Assembly (NCBI RefSeq): GCF_018446385.1
Contig: NC_056000.1
Span: 30,520,011-30,584,010 of the forward strand
DNA length: 64,000 nucleotides
Reading direction: 5' to 3'
Origin: Zingiber officinale
Taxonomy: Eukaryota; Streptophyta; Magnoliopsida; Zingiberales; Zingiberaceae
Shown here: positions 1-11,457 of the stretch, in pieces
Layout of the letters: each line of letters begins with the position of its first letter
How positions within the stretch are numbered: position 1 is the stretch's first letter
Made by a program: the position numbers and the translations under genes
The notes under the pieces: generated by a model
The model's database searches: none
Told to the model about the DNA's origin: nothing
The model's input: the letters and a program-made list of their open reading frames with translations, nothing else

Positions 1-570
1 CGAGGATCATCCAATAGATCCATCAAAACTTGATCAATTGTAATGAAAAAGTCGACAAATAATATAGAAAACATAACAATCGTGCAGAAATATATCTCTA
101 ACGGGTAACACTTAAAACAAGTACGAAACTTGCATAAAGGTTCGATCTTTCACAGATCTAGGGAACAGCAAAGGCATCACAATTAATTGGATTGAAAATC
201 ATGTTAGATCTCAATGTTAAAAACACAGAAACCGGATCAGAAAATGCAAGAATCCTCGTACGACTACGACCAAAACATAATCCCCGCAGAATAAAAACCC
301 CTTTCTCAATCAAAAGAGGAAAAGACAATCTTTCCTCAGAGGGAAGCCCGATCTAGTTCAAACGCAATGGACCTATGGAAGAAAGGCCTGACCTCAGCTG
401 ATCTCACAGACGAATAGCCTCCTACGGATCAGAAGCGCCTTATCGAAGAGAAAGACACTACTTGACGCTAGCGCCACCAAATTCGGCGCAAGGGGGAAGA
501 ACTCGTTCGTCGGAAGTACGCCGCAACCTAAGCTGACCGGGGTAACGCGAAATTTGATTTATATCAGCTT
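1..570 (-). promoter_or_regulatory. Probable promoter and 5' leader of a minus-strand gene lying left of the window
   Basis: The stretch is clearly less AT-rich than the DNA to its right. On the minus strand a TATA-box-like TATAAAT lies at 557-563, followed by a mixed-composition stretch (about 530-340) with no long open frame and then a T-rich stretch that could be a first intron. This layout is typical of a plant promoter, 5' UTR and leader intron. No coding sequence is recognisable inside the window, so the gene itself cannot be named. Inference only; it could also be an unrelated low-copy fragment. Confidence 0.35.
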
Positions 571-1930
571 CCTATATGCGAAAGTACGCAGCTACCCCCA
601 CGGAGATTAAGATGAATAAATTTGGAGATTAAGATGAATAAAATTTGATCCGCATATCTTTATTTCCAAATAACCATTAAATCTACAGTTAATTCGATCC
701 TAAAATTAATAAAAAATAATAATTTGAGTGCTGATCACGATCCTGAAATTCACATTTTTTTAAAAAATTATTTAGCATTTTAAAAAATACTTGGTACCCA
801 AATATAATCATTTGTTACATTATATTGTGCAAAATGCAATTGGGAGAAAACCAAAAGAACTCCCTTATTTTCATTAATATTAAAAGATTATCTTATTTTT
901 CAAAATATTAAAAAGGCACTCTATATACAATTGTATCATAATAAATTTTGTTCCAAACTATTTTAATTTAAGAAGTTTTGATCAAAATTATTCTAATAAT
1001 TTTGATCAATTTACTAATGTAATACTAAAATTGAATGGTTAAATTAACCAATAATTAAAAATGAAGTGGATAATGCGAAAAAAAATAATCTTACATAAAA
1101 AAATCTGACAAATAAAAGGAAAACTTAAAATTATATTAAGTTAAAGATAATTAAAATAGAAACATATAAGATTAGTCTATTTATAATTATTTTTCATTAT
1201 TACAATAAAAAATAATATTAATTTCAAACAACAAAAATTAAATGTCTAATTTATTATAAATGTGTTAAATTTTAATATTTTTATATTAGATAGACGATTT
1301 TTTTCTTTGTCTATCCAATAAATATAAATCATAGCTTATGCACATTAAAAAATTGACTTATAGAATATTTATCTTTAGTAAGAATCAAATTTGATTCTCT
1401 TAATTGTTCATCTGTATTATCACTACACCACACTGTTTGAAATATTTTTTATTTCCATTTATCTCAAATCACTAATTTAAAATATCTTTTATTTTTAAAG
1501 ATTTTTTTTCCTTTATAAATTTGTATTGAATTTATTTTCTTCACGATTATTTTTTTCTGGCATTATTTATTTCTTTATTTATTTGTATTATTTACGCTAT
1601 AGTAATTTTGATAAGCATTCGACCAATTTTAATTAAATTAGACCTATTTTAACTAAATTAAAACAGTTTTTGTCAATATTTATGTAATTTTAATCAATAT
1701 CAAATAATTTTAACTATAATTATTTAATAATTTTAGTATATTATAGCAGTTTTGGAAAACTGTAATAGGAGCATTAAAATAAGAGCATTTTGGGATATAA
1801 GAAATAAAGGCATTTTTGGAATAAATGAATTATTCTTTAAATAATAATAAAAATAAAGAATGCTTAATTCTTTTCCAACCCAATATACTAAATTTCAACC
1901 ATCATCTTTTTCTGTAATTACTACTGATGG
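571..1930. other. AT-rich intergenic stretch, nothing recognised
   Basis: Very AT-rich sequence with homopolymer runs. No open frame of interest, terminal repeat or RNA gene was seen on either strand. Confidence 0.6.
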
Positions 1931-2738
1931 AAGGGTAAAAAGTGGAACAAACAAAGTCAGGAGGCGTCGGCGACCTCGCTCTCTTCCCGTGTACAACCCG
2001 CTGCCTGCTCAGCAAAGCTAACCATAACCAAATTTGTTCCTTTTCTACCTAAACCTACTGATCCATTGCAGCTTTACAACAAATTTTGTTCCTTTTCAGA
2101 CTGATCCCTACCCATGTCGGTATTTCACGTCTGTTTTCTATCATTTAGGGTTTCATCTGTTTAGGGAATGATAAGCCACTGGAGAAAGGACGTGTTAATC
2201 CTTAGTTTCTTATTTATCGCCTGCATGATTGAAAATCCGTTGATTGATTTGTATCTCTCTATTTGTTCTTTTGATCCCTTCTTTTTGAATGTGATATGCA
2301 TGATTCTGTTTGTCTGTTAACTTTTGATGCTCCATCACATCACATCACATCACATGCTTAAGTGTTGATGCTAGTTGAGTTTGTGAATCGTGGGCATGGT
2401 CACTGTCCTGTTTGCATCCGCTAAAGAAAATTTGCAGGATCCGACCGCAGTTCTTCCCTCCCAGATAACACGGTATGGATGAATGTGTAGGTCGTCCGTG
2501 GAGTTGACTCAATGCCTTTGACTTTAAGTTTTTTGTGAACTAGCAATTAATTCATCAAGAGAATCTCATGGCCCCTTTAAATATTATGGAATGTTCACAA
2601 TTTCACATCCAGCGTCAACAAAGGAGTCACAAGTTTGAAACCTTGAAAAATTGCAATGAGGGAGAGATGTAATTGATCCTTATCCTACCTGATGAAAGTT
2701 ATATTTACCGACTGAGGGCTGCCGTGCTGATTCGGGTT
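1931..2738. other. Upstream region of the DLH relic
   Basis: There is a short GC-richer patch at about 1955-2010 and a short CATCA-type microsatellite at about 2333-2355. The stretch next to the DLH relic shows no recognisable exon. It may include the relic's old promoter and leader, but its similarity to the intact copy's upstream DNA was not evident by eye. Confidence 0.4.
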
Positions 2739-4211
2739 ATGGCCGGCGCACAGGCTGTGAGAAACTCCTGGCTTTTAGCTCTTCCTCAGGTGAAGGATGC
2801 GTGGTGGAGAACCTCAGCAGTCTTGGAGCCTACCCGGTCGGCTCCTCCAATCGTCATGGTCTCCAATATTTTGGGTATCTGTTTTCTCCCTTTCTCTCAA
2901 TTTTACCTCTGGCATGGACAGGAAGCTCAATATGATTTGAAATTATAAAAAATCATCCATTTGCAGAATTTGAAGCACCAAACTTGAGGTATGCAGCAGA
3001 AAATTTTCTTAATCAGCAAACCTTGTGAATTGTGAATGAAGAATCTTGAAGTTGTGTATTACTTACCGGCTCCATTCACTAGCTATGTCATCATTTTAGC
3101 TCTAAAATTTTGTAAGCTCAACTTGAACAAATCAGCTTTTCGATAGGAAACTAGCTGACAAAGTTGCTGCTGCTGGATTCTCGGTGGTAGTTCCTAACTT
3201 TTTCATGGTGATCCCTATATACCTAATCCTAACAAACCTGCAACAGCATTGGGCAGTATGTTTATCATCATCATGCTTTTATGCGATTTGAGTTTCACCA
3301 TTGTATTTTCTCGCCGTCCCTTCTTGATGTGATATCTAGGACAAAGGTCTTAAAGATGTTAAATCTGTAATCAAACATTGGTAAAGGCACCTCTGTATTT
3401 GGGGCTGCAGGATTTAGCTGGGGTGGTGTGTTTTTCTCGCGTGCTACTTCCCTGTATGAGCCTTCTTTTTTCTACTATTTTCTTTCAATCTTATTGGGCA
3501 AGGTAGTTGTTAAACTAGCAAAGACTGATTATGTCACGGCTGTAGTAATGCTGCACCCATCATTAGTAACAACTGATGATATCAGTTCTATTGGTGTTCT
3601 TTCTTTATAGAGGTCAATCTAAATCCCATTGAATCAATTCTTTTGACTACAAAACTGATTATTGATTACAATTTAGAGAAATGATTTGACTTTCATTTTC
3701 AGTAAGTTATTGCATTTTTTTTCATATATGTAACTAAAATTTGACATGGAAATCAACAACTGAAGTTTCCTTCAGAGATTAAATGCCCCGCAGCGATACA
3801 TGCTGCTGAGAATGACAGCATCACTCCCCCTGAGCTAGTGAAGCAGTTTGAGGAAATTCTATCTGACAAAATTGAGATAGTCTCCCTTTGAAATCGTCAC
3901 TGGAATGCAAGAGATGAAAAACACTAAGATTCTTTGGTTTTGGCTTTGAAACTAATTGAAATACGACAAATGAATTGATGTAAATGAGTTTCTTGGGTCC
4001 AAGTTTAAATGATATTAGCAGTCAGGAAAAAAATGATATGTGATGCTTTCATGGAATGTTGCCTCAGGTGGACAGTTTTGAGAAGATCTTTGCTGGTGTT
4101 TCTCATGGATGGACTGCTCCATATGATGCTGCTGACGATGAAGCGGCAGTAAAGAAAGTTGAAGAATCTCATCAGGACATGTTGGATTGGTTCCTTAAGT
4201 ATCTTAAGTGA
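2739..4211 (+). pseudogene. Decayed dienelactone hydrolase gene (second copy of the gene at 40100)
   Basis: Seven blocks match the seven exons of the intact gene at 40100-43237 in the same order: about 2739-2874, 2967-2988 (the same 22-base microexon), 3147-3252, 3341-3426, 3500-3582, 3776-3878 and 4068-4211. Splice borders are largely kept. The frame is broken: exon 1 and exon 3 are frameshifted relative to the intact copy, and exon 4 is shortened and runs into stop codons. The catalytic-cysteine position reads Ser (GFSWGG instead of GFCWGG). The Asp region (AENDSITP) and the His region (SHGW) are well kept, as is the terminal stop. The last two exons look least decayed, so loss of function is probably not ancient. 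Introns are shorter than in the intact copy. A functional product is unlikely, although a transcript is possible. Confidence 0.85.
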
Positions 4212-6649
4212 ATTCTCATAGTGAATTTACGGCAAGAAAATAGAATTTTAGAGAAAAAAAATCCATCTCTAATAGTATTTTTTCCATCTTTAAAGAAAGT
4301 TTGAGATGGGAATATTTTGTCTCAAAAATTCATTAATGAAAGTCCTATTGTTAGTTTTGAGATAAAAATATTTCGTCTCTAATTTCATAAATAAATTAGA
4401 AAATTATTTATAAATTTATTTTTAAATGTGACCAAATAAAATTAATTTTAAATATAAATTTTATCTCTAGTTTTTATTAATCTATTTCAAATAATATATC
4501 AAATATAATTTAAACCTATTTATAATTTTGTTTATACATCTTTTAAATACATATATAATTTTATTTTTAAATTTATCACTAATTTGTTATTATATTTTAT
4601 TTCTATATTTCTCATATACATATCACTTTACAAAACAATTATCCATTTCAAATAAATTAAAAATATTTAAAACAACAAATTTTACCTCTAAAAGTATAAT
4701 ATAATTAATATTTAGATAAATAAATATTCACATCATCCAAATAAATTTAATCATTAATCAAATTATAAATAACTAATAAAATTTTAAATTTCATCACAAA
4801 TAATTTAATCTTTATTTCATCTATCACAACGCTGATAGAACTAGACCCTTTTGAATATAAATATTTTGTATATCCTACTTTTTGAATCATTTTATAAATT
4901 ATCATTTAGATTTTCTTTTCTTTATGTACCCTCCTCAATAAGTTTATCTTCCAATTGTCTATTTTTTATAACAAATTTTAATTTATTTTTTACTTTTAAT
5001 AATTTCTTCTTTTATCCTCTTGTTAATAACACATATGTTTTCAATTTCTTGTGATAGTTTTTGTTCTTTTCATTAGAGCACATTTTATTGGAATTTTCAT
5101 TGTATAATCTTTCAAAGTGTTGATTATATATATTCAAATTCATACACCCTCTCTTTACAAGCGCACCCACTACATCATACCATATTTTGATATTGAATGA
5201 AGGCTAAATAGAGTGATCGTCAACATTGTGTTTCTCTCTATATTATTTCTATTCAAATAACTTATATTAATCTAATAAATATAAAAATAAACAAGTGAGA
5301 TGTCAATACAATATAAAAAAATTAATGAACAATTAATTATGTTGAGTTAAACTAACTTGAGTCAATTTATTGTTCACAAATTCTCTAGTACCTTGTTTCA
5401 TTTTATGCATTCGTTCAAAAACCTCAAATTCATTAATTTCTCGTCTCAAATCTATTTTCTACAATAATACATAACTTTTGTCAATATAAAACAAAACAAA
5501 TGAAATGCATTGAATTTAGATCTAAATATAAAATTTTAATAAATGTGATATGTAAATTATTGGGATAAATACAGAAAAGGAGGTTTGCCAACTTATCATG
5601 GTGTGCTCCAAGAGAAATTAAATCCTAATATATTTGGTAATAGATTCATCCTTTATTATCATTTTATTTTTACTTGAAATTTCATGATCTTCTTTATTTT
5701 AATGATTTTTAACCAAGCCATTGCATATATTAGCTTCCATCCATTTAGGTTCCCTACCTATTATATCTAATATATTAAGTTCCCTTCCTAAATCTTCTTA
5801 ATTATTATCATATATCTCTCACTTACATTTTGTATTATATCTTTTTTATTTCTCTATCTATAAAATTATCTCATTTATATCTCAAATGTCTCAAATCCAA
5901 TAAACAATCAATGGTTATAGATAATAACAAAGATGAATTAATTTATACAAAATGATATAATTTTTTTAGAACATAAAATATATTATTTATCTTAAAATTT
6001 TTCCAAAGCAACTCCTTAATATCATTAGGCATATTTTTCTATGTTGGTCATTTTCTTTAATCACTCCTGTAATATCATTTATAATGTTACTAGGAACCTC
6101 AATTTCAGTAATCTAAAGACAACAAAATTAACAATATTATAGCATGAAAAATAATTTATTACACAATTATTAAGACAAATTAAATTTAAAAGGTTGACTT
6201 ATTTATAACCCCATCTATTTTGGTGTCTTCATCAATATTCGATGCAACCTGAGACCCTTGGTTAGGCCTTCTTCATCAAACTATTAATGAACTATCTTTT
6301 TCATATTTAGTATTATTAGAGTAATAGGTGATATTGTTCACCTTAAGTAGCATAGTATCACCAGTCTCACAGTGAAATATAGGCAAGTAAATCACGGAGG
6401 GTATTTTACCTTAGCGTAGTGACCCTTTGCATGGAGAGGTCAAACAGCCAACAAGGTATTTTGCACCCATTAAAAATTAACATTAAAATCTATTAAAGTA
6501 AATGCACATGCAAATATCAACTACGCTAACCTATTGGAGCATCATTGATCACATACATCATTTTCTAAAATTTTTCTTCCCTCCTCATTACTTATTCAAG
6601 TCCAATCAAAATCTTAATTAGAACCCTTAATCATCATAGTTCTATAATG
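4212..6649. other. AT-rich stretch with transposon-end-like DNA
   Basis: From about 4230 to 4420 there are repeated motifs of the type gagatggaaa and tttcgtctctaat, which resemble the subterminal repeats of CACTA-type elements. CAAGAAAA at 4233-4240 could be part of a worn terminal repeat. The remainder is AT-rich. A short stretch at about 6200-6300 looks weakly coding on the minus strand but was not assigned. No intact gene is visible. Confidence 0.35.
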
Positions 6650-6703
6650 ACATCCTTCTACTCCGAGGGTTTAGCTGAGTTGGTACTCAAGTGATAAATT
6701 TAT
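6650..6703 (+). repeat. Left half of a tRNA-derived SINE-like sequence, split by a 15.8 kb insertion
   Basis: The sequence at 6670-6692 reads like a tRNA A box (TTTAGCTGAGTTGGTA), as in tRNA-derived SINEs. The matching B-box-like GTTCGAGTC lies at about 22543-22551, just beyond the right end of the nested element complex. The two halves appear to be one SINE head interrupted by element A. There is no cloverleaf, so this is not a tRNA gene. Confidence 0.45.
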
Positions 6704-6749
6704 TGTAAGTATCACGGATTAGTTTTCATGCAATCAACCGAGTTAAGTT

Positions 6750-8046
6750 CAACAGCATAGCCAGAATTTGCATTCAGGGGGGCGAATTCAAGTTGACCAT
6801 GGCACGCTGCTGAGGTCGCGTTGACCTTGCAACCTCGCTGCAAGGCCGCGACCAAAGTGAGACCTTGCTGTGATGCCACCGCCAAGCCGTCACTAAGAGA
6901 GGAGAGGGAAGGAGAGAAGATCGAGCATACCAGTGGGATGCATGCCGGTGCTAAAGATCGAAGAAGAGAGGAGAGGAGTGTGCTAAAGATCGGAGAGGAG
7001 GTCGATCAAGGAGTAAGATTTTAGGACGCTTAAAAGAAAATTCGAGAATGAAAACTTTAATTAGAAAATCAATTAGTAACGAAAATTTAATTTAATCTCT
7101 AAAATAGAGATGGAAACTTATTCCGTTGCTAAAATAGTGACGGAAGTAAATTTTCGTAGCTAATTAAATAGTCTAAATAAGTATAGAGATGGAATTGACA
7201 ACGAAATTTAGTTTTGTTGTTAGATTACTGACCATAATTTATTTCAGTCGCTAATTAGAGATGAAACTTAAATTTCGTCGCTAATTATGAGTTTTCTTGT
7301 AGTGAATTATATGATTAGTTTGAATAAATAATATGAATTAATTGATTAAATTTTAAATGATCGTCAATGAAATTGATCACCGTCATATAATAAATCAACC
7401 ATTAAATGCAATAGAAGATCTCAATATCTGTAAATATTTGACATACTTGACTAGCAAACAAAATTATAAATATATAAACAATTAACACTATATGCTTTTT
7501 CTAACACTTAAATTCATAATCGAAAGAGATAAAACAAGAAAATTTTACCTCAATCAAAAAGCGTTTGTTGTGGAGCGTCGACGAAGTGACGACGGGAATG
7601 CTAGCAGCAAACGACAATGGTGCTAGTGACAGCGACGTGCGGCATAACAACGTGGACGACGACGACGACATTAATGTGTGTTGGAGGGTTTTCGGGCTAA
7701 AATTAAGGTTAGGGAAAAAATAATAAGGGGATTATGAGGGGAAGAAGACAACAGGAGAGGAAAAAATGAGAGGAGATTAGGAGGAAGAAGAAAACATAGG
7801 AGGGGAGAGGGGAAAAAAGTATGAGCAATTGGAGAGAGAAAAAAATATGGAAAGAGAAAAAAAAAGGTTGGCGGAGAGAGAAAAAAAGGTTCTGGTTCAT
7901 TTTAATTGAATATTTTGTGAAAAAATCCTTAAATTTTTAAAATTTATAACTAAATCCTTTTAAAAAAAAATTCACAGTATTAATTTTCCCCCCTAAATTT
8001 TAGGGGGGCGGTCGCACCCCCTCAACCCCATGTAGCTACGCCCCTG
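6750..8046 (+). mobile_element. Non-autonomous hAT transposon in the 5' LTR of element A
   Basis: An 8-base direct repeat flanks the element: GTTAAGTT at 6742-6749 and GTTAAATT at 8047-8054, one mismatch. The termini are imperfect inverted repeats about 30 bases long, CAACAGCATAGCCAGA on the left and, read inverted, CAGGGGCGTAGCTACA on the right, of the kind common in plant hAT elements. The flanking DNA rejoins into the LTR sequence seen in the 3' LTR at 21595. No transposase frame is present. Inside are a GC-rich stretch (6790-7020), CACTA-end-like DNA (7030-7306) and a purine-rich tract (7700-7880). Confidence 0.75.
7030..7306. repeat. CACTA-type terminal and subterminal repeat fragment
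   Basis: The right border GTTTTCTTGTAGTG (7293-7306) is the inverse of the CACTACAAGAAAAC terminus typical of plant CACTA elements. It is preceded by repeated motifs of the type CGTCGCTAATTA and GAGATGGAAAC, resembling subterminal repeats. No matching left terminus was found within the enclosing hAT element, so this is a lone end or a captured fragment. Confidence 0.5.
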
Positions 8047-8411
8047 GTTAAATTAGACTATGTAATTGTTGATGTCTTGTGTCTAAGTGTGTAGGAACTT
8101 AGGAATACAAGAAATCGAGTGGAAGGCGCAGCGAGCGAGAAAGATGACACGGGAAACGAGTTGACATACTTAGTGCATCCGAGGGATGAGGATCTATAGA
8201 AGAGTAAACCGGTGGATAAGAAGGGCGCACGTGAAACATTCGAGTGATGAGAAATTAGAAGGAAGCCTGCACGAGGAAAAGATTGAAGTTGGGATCGGGT
8301 GAGCTCAACTTTTGGATGACCAGAACATCATCCACGTGAAGAAAGTTGACTTTGGATCTGCCAGCCACCAGAGCGAGTGCACCTCAAGAAGGAGGCGCCT
8401 TGCTGGATCAT

Positions 8412-8480
8412 GGAGGCATCCTCGTGCCTCCCTTGGAGGCGTCCTCGCGCCTCCCTTGGAGGCATCCTCGCGCCTCCCTT
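8412..8480 (+). repeat. Three tandem 23-base palindromic units in LTR of element A
   Basis: Three near-identical 23-base units begin with GGAGGC and end near GCCTCC, so each unit is self-complementary. A partial fourth follows. They lie about 180 bases upstream of the LTR's TATA-like TATAAAAGG (8657). Confidence 0.8.
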
Positions 8481-10426
8481 GGAGGCACCCTAGATCGACT
8501 GGGCCACCCTGGATTGACTGAGTCGCCTCCCATTGACCAAAGCCATTGGCTGACCATTGAAGTTCGGATAAAGTTTTATCCACACTAAAGGCGCCTCTAC
8601 CTTATTTGAGGCGCCTCCAGGCCATGTCAGCACAACGATAACAACTTCTAAGAGGTTATAAAAGGTCCCATAGAGCTAGGTATTAAACATCAATGATTGT
8701 ATTTATCTTCCTAACTATTTTTGAGCTTTTAAAAACTGTAAGAGGTTACTCTGCCTTCACGAAGAAGATTTTTAATGGAGTTTTTAACTGTCTTGGATTA
8801 ACAACCACCTAAATTATATCCAAGTAAATTTTTTTATCCACTTACTTATTTGTTTATGTTTTTGTTTTTGTTTAATTAATATTATGTCTTTGCTTTGTTC
8901 AAAAGCAAGAGATTATTCTAACTTCTTTTTAGGACTATTCACCTCTGCCCCCTCTAGCCGGCCTCACCTGGACCTATAATTGGTATCAAAGTAAGGTACG
9001 CTTCAGAAGGTGTTACGTCCTGAGAGTAAGGTTGTCCGACGAAAATTAAACAACACCTCCCCTATAGCAATGAGAAATAAAACATGTATACAATGCCACA
9101 AGACAACTCACAAGCCATCAACAACAGTCCACAAGGCTAAAACATATATAACCACATAGTTATATATATAGCTCATACGATTGGAACAAAAAGAACATAA
9201 CCACGTAGTTGTATAATAAGCAACTCATACGACTGTAACAAAATATAGCGGAAGTCATAAAATAACAAACACCACACCACAAAACTGTTGGAACCCCAAG
9301 GTTATTTTGGTGTGATCAACAAGTTAAGTTAGGTCCTATGGTATTTTAACCTTGTGTCTAAGTATGCAGGAGCTTAGGAGTACAGGGAGTCAAGCGAAAA
9401 ACGCAGCTAGCGAGAAGGACGGCACGGGAAAGTGCGTCTGAGGGACGAGGCGCTGCGGAAGAGTACACCGACCGAGGAGAATGAAGTGTGTAGTGTTTTC
9501 GAGGGACGAAAAGCCGGAGCAGAAGATTGCTCGAGGAGCAAGAGACGTAACTAGCAAGAAGGTCGGCACGGGGTGTGACCGAGGAGTGAAGAGCTGCGGA
9601 TGAGTACGCTGGCGGACAAGATGGAAGCACGTAACGATTCCGAGGGACGAGAAATCATAGCGGAAGCCTGCTCGAGAAGGCCGAAATTGGGTTCGGGTGA
9701 GCCTTATTTCGGTTGGCTGAAATCACCCAAGCGAGCCGGAGCGGAAGATCTGGACCGAGGCAAACGGAACCGGAGCAAAGGCTCAGACCAGAAAAAGTCG
9801 ACTCTATTGGCTTTCCTGGTCCGAGCGCCTGGACCAGTCTGGGGCGCCCGGAACCCTTCCGGGTGCCCAGATTTGAAGTTTATCAAGATCGCGGTCAAAC
9901 GCGATCTATGCGAGAAGGGATAAAGTTTTATCCCCTCCCAGGCGCCTGAAATCCTTCCAGGCGCCCCGACCAAGGCTATAAATATAGCCTTGGTCCAAGA
10001 AGTTGAATCAACTCAAGCAAACAACATTTCCAACACTTGTACACTTTCTATAGAGTTTAGCTTCTATTTTTCTGTGCGTCATTACTGTAAGAGGCTTCTC
10101 CGCCTGAAGGAGATACTAATGCGACACATTCTTTAGATTAACAACCTCCCCGGTTGTAACCAAGTCAAATCCGGTGCCTCTTCTTTTTGTTATCTTCTGT
10201 TTATTTATTTTATGCAAGTGTTATTCTGAGAGTTCGAGAAGGGTAGTTTTCTTTTACTTTTGTAGGGTTATTCAACCCCCCCTCTAGCCGGTCAACGCGG
10301 TCCAACAAGTAGTATCAGAGCGAGGATGCCTCAGAAGGACTAATCGTCGACTGAAGCAACGGGATGGCCGGAACGAACATCTACCCACCAACGTTCGAGA
10401 GGGAGTTCGCTTTTTGGAAGTGACGA

Positions 10427-11182
10427 ATGCAGGTTTTTTTAAAAAAAATTGATTTTAATATGTTATTAATAATGACGTATGGTTATGAAGCTCCAAAGGA
10501 TACAAAAGGAGAAGAACTTGAGGAGCATCAATGGACTGACGAGCAGCGCGATGAATTCATGACAAACGGTAAGGCTGAATCCCGCCTTCTGAGTGTACTA
10601 CCTACCCAGGATCTCGAAAGAGTCGGAAAATATAGAAGCACAAAAGAAATTTGGGAAAAGTTCTTGAAGCTCTATGAAGAACCATTTGAAGTCGACTCCT
10701 CGATGGACATTGAGTCATCGTCAGAAGAATCTAAGACTGAGAAAATTATTAGGACAACTCTAACAGCCGAATTCCATCCCGAGGACACAGAAAACTCATC
10801 TCAGATAAGCATCAATGAAAGGGAAGAGTCTTCGGAAGAAAGCAACTCAACAGGGGGAGCATCAAAAGTCGACAAGGTAAGTCATGTACGGTCTCCACCT
10901 CCTGACCAATTGCTTAATTCGGTTAAAATACTGTCGAAAGATTTTTTCGAGTTAAAAATTATATTATCGAAACATTTTTACGAATTAAAAATTAAAAATA
11001 AAGCAAAGAATAGTGAGTTTAAAGAAACTCTAGCAACAGATTGTCGATTAAAGAATCTCGATGAACTAACAAGAGAAAATGACATTTTAAAGGAACAAAT
11101 ACAATTTTCTGCATGTTCAAAATTCCTTGCTTTAAATTTGAGAAATTATGGCAAACTAAAATGGAAATTTAAACATCACTAA
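10427..11182 (+). CDS. gag-like open frame of element B
   Basis: The 251-codon frame resembles the N-terminal capsid-like region (UBN2/DUF4219 type) of plant copia gag proteins. The part from about residue 15 to 85 carries the recognisable segment with KEIWEKFLKLYEE. An acidic serine-rich middle and a lysine-rich coiled-coil-like tail follow. No zinc knuckle is seen in this frame. It belongs to the retroelement and is not a host gene. Given as fossil coding sequence. Confidence 0.6.
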   Translation: MQVFLKKIDFNMLLIMTYGYEAPKDTKGEELEEHQWTDEQRDEFMTNGKAESRLLSVLPTQDLERVGKYRSTKEIWEKFLKLYEEPFEVDSSMDIESSSEESKTEKIIRTTLTAEFHPEDTENSSQISINEREESSEESNSTGGASKVDKVSHVRSPPPDQLLNSVKILSKDFFELKIILSKHFYELKIKNKAKNSEFKETLATDCRLKNLDELTRENDILKEQIQFSACSKFLALNLRNYGKLKWKFKHH

Positions 11183-11425
11183 CATAAACTATGAATTAGA
11201 CTTAGCGCTTTCAGCAAAAAAATTAAACAGCTAATTTCCTTATGAGGCTTTGTCTAAGAAAGTGGTTATTGCTCCAATAACCAAGAAGGCCTAGTGCCTC
11301 ACTACCGCCTAGAAGTTAAAATATTTAGATGAAATGTTTAATTAACTTTCTGATAAAGCATTAAAGTTAAAATTAAATAATGCTTTAGAAAGTCTTTCAA
11401 ATATTTTTTTTGGAAATTAAAAAAA

Positions 11426-11456
<31 letters not shown>

Positions 11457-11457
11457 T
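11426..11457. repeat. TG/TA microsatellite inside element B
   Basis: A (TG)n run passes directly into a (TA)n run in the internal region of element B. Confidence 0.9.

Noticed and set aside
4851-5054. Phe/Leu/Asn-rich 67-codon frame
   Set aside because: Composition effect of AT-rich DNA; no domain or context.
4228-7306. A single CACTA element from 4228 to 7306
   Set aside because: The right end lies inside a hAT element that lies inside the LTR of element A, while the left position is outside element A, so they cannot be ends of one insertion.
7709-7900. Phe/Ser-rich minus-strand frame
   Set aside because: Product of a purine-rich tract within a hAT element.
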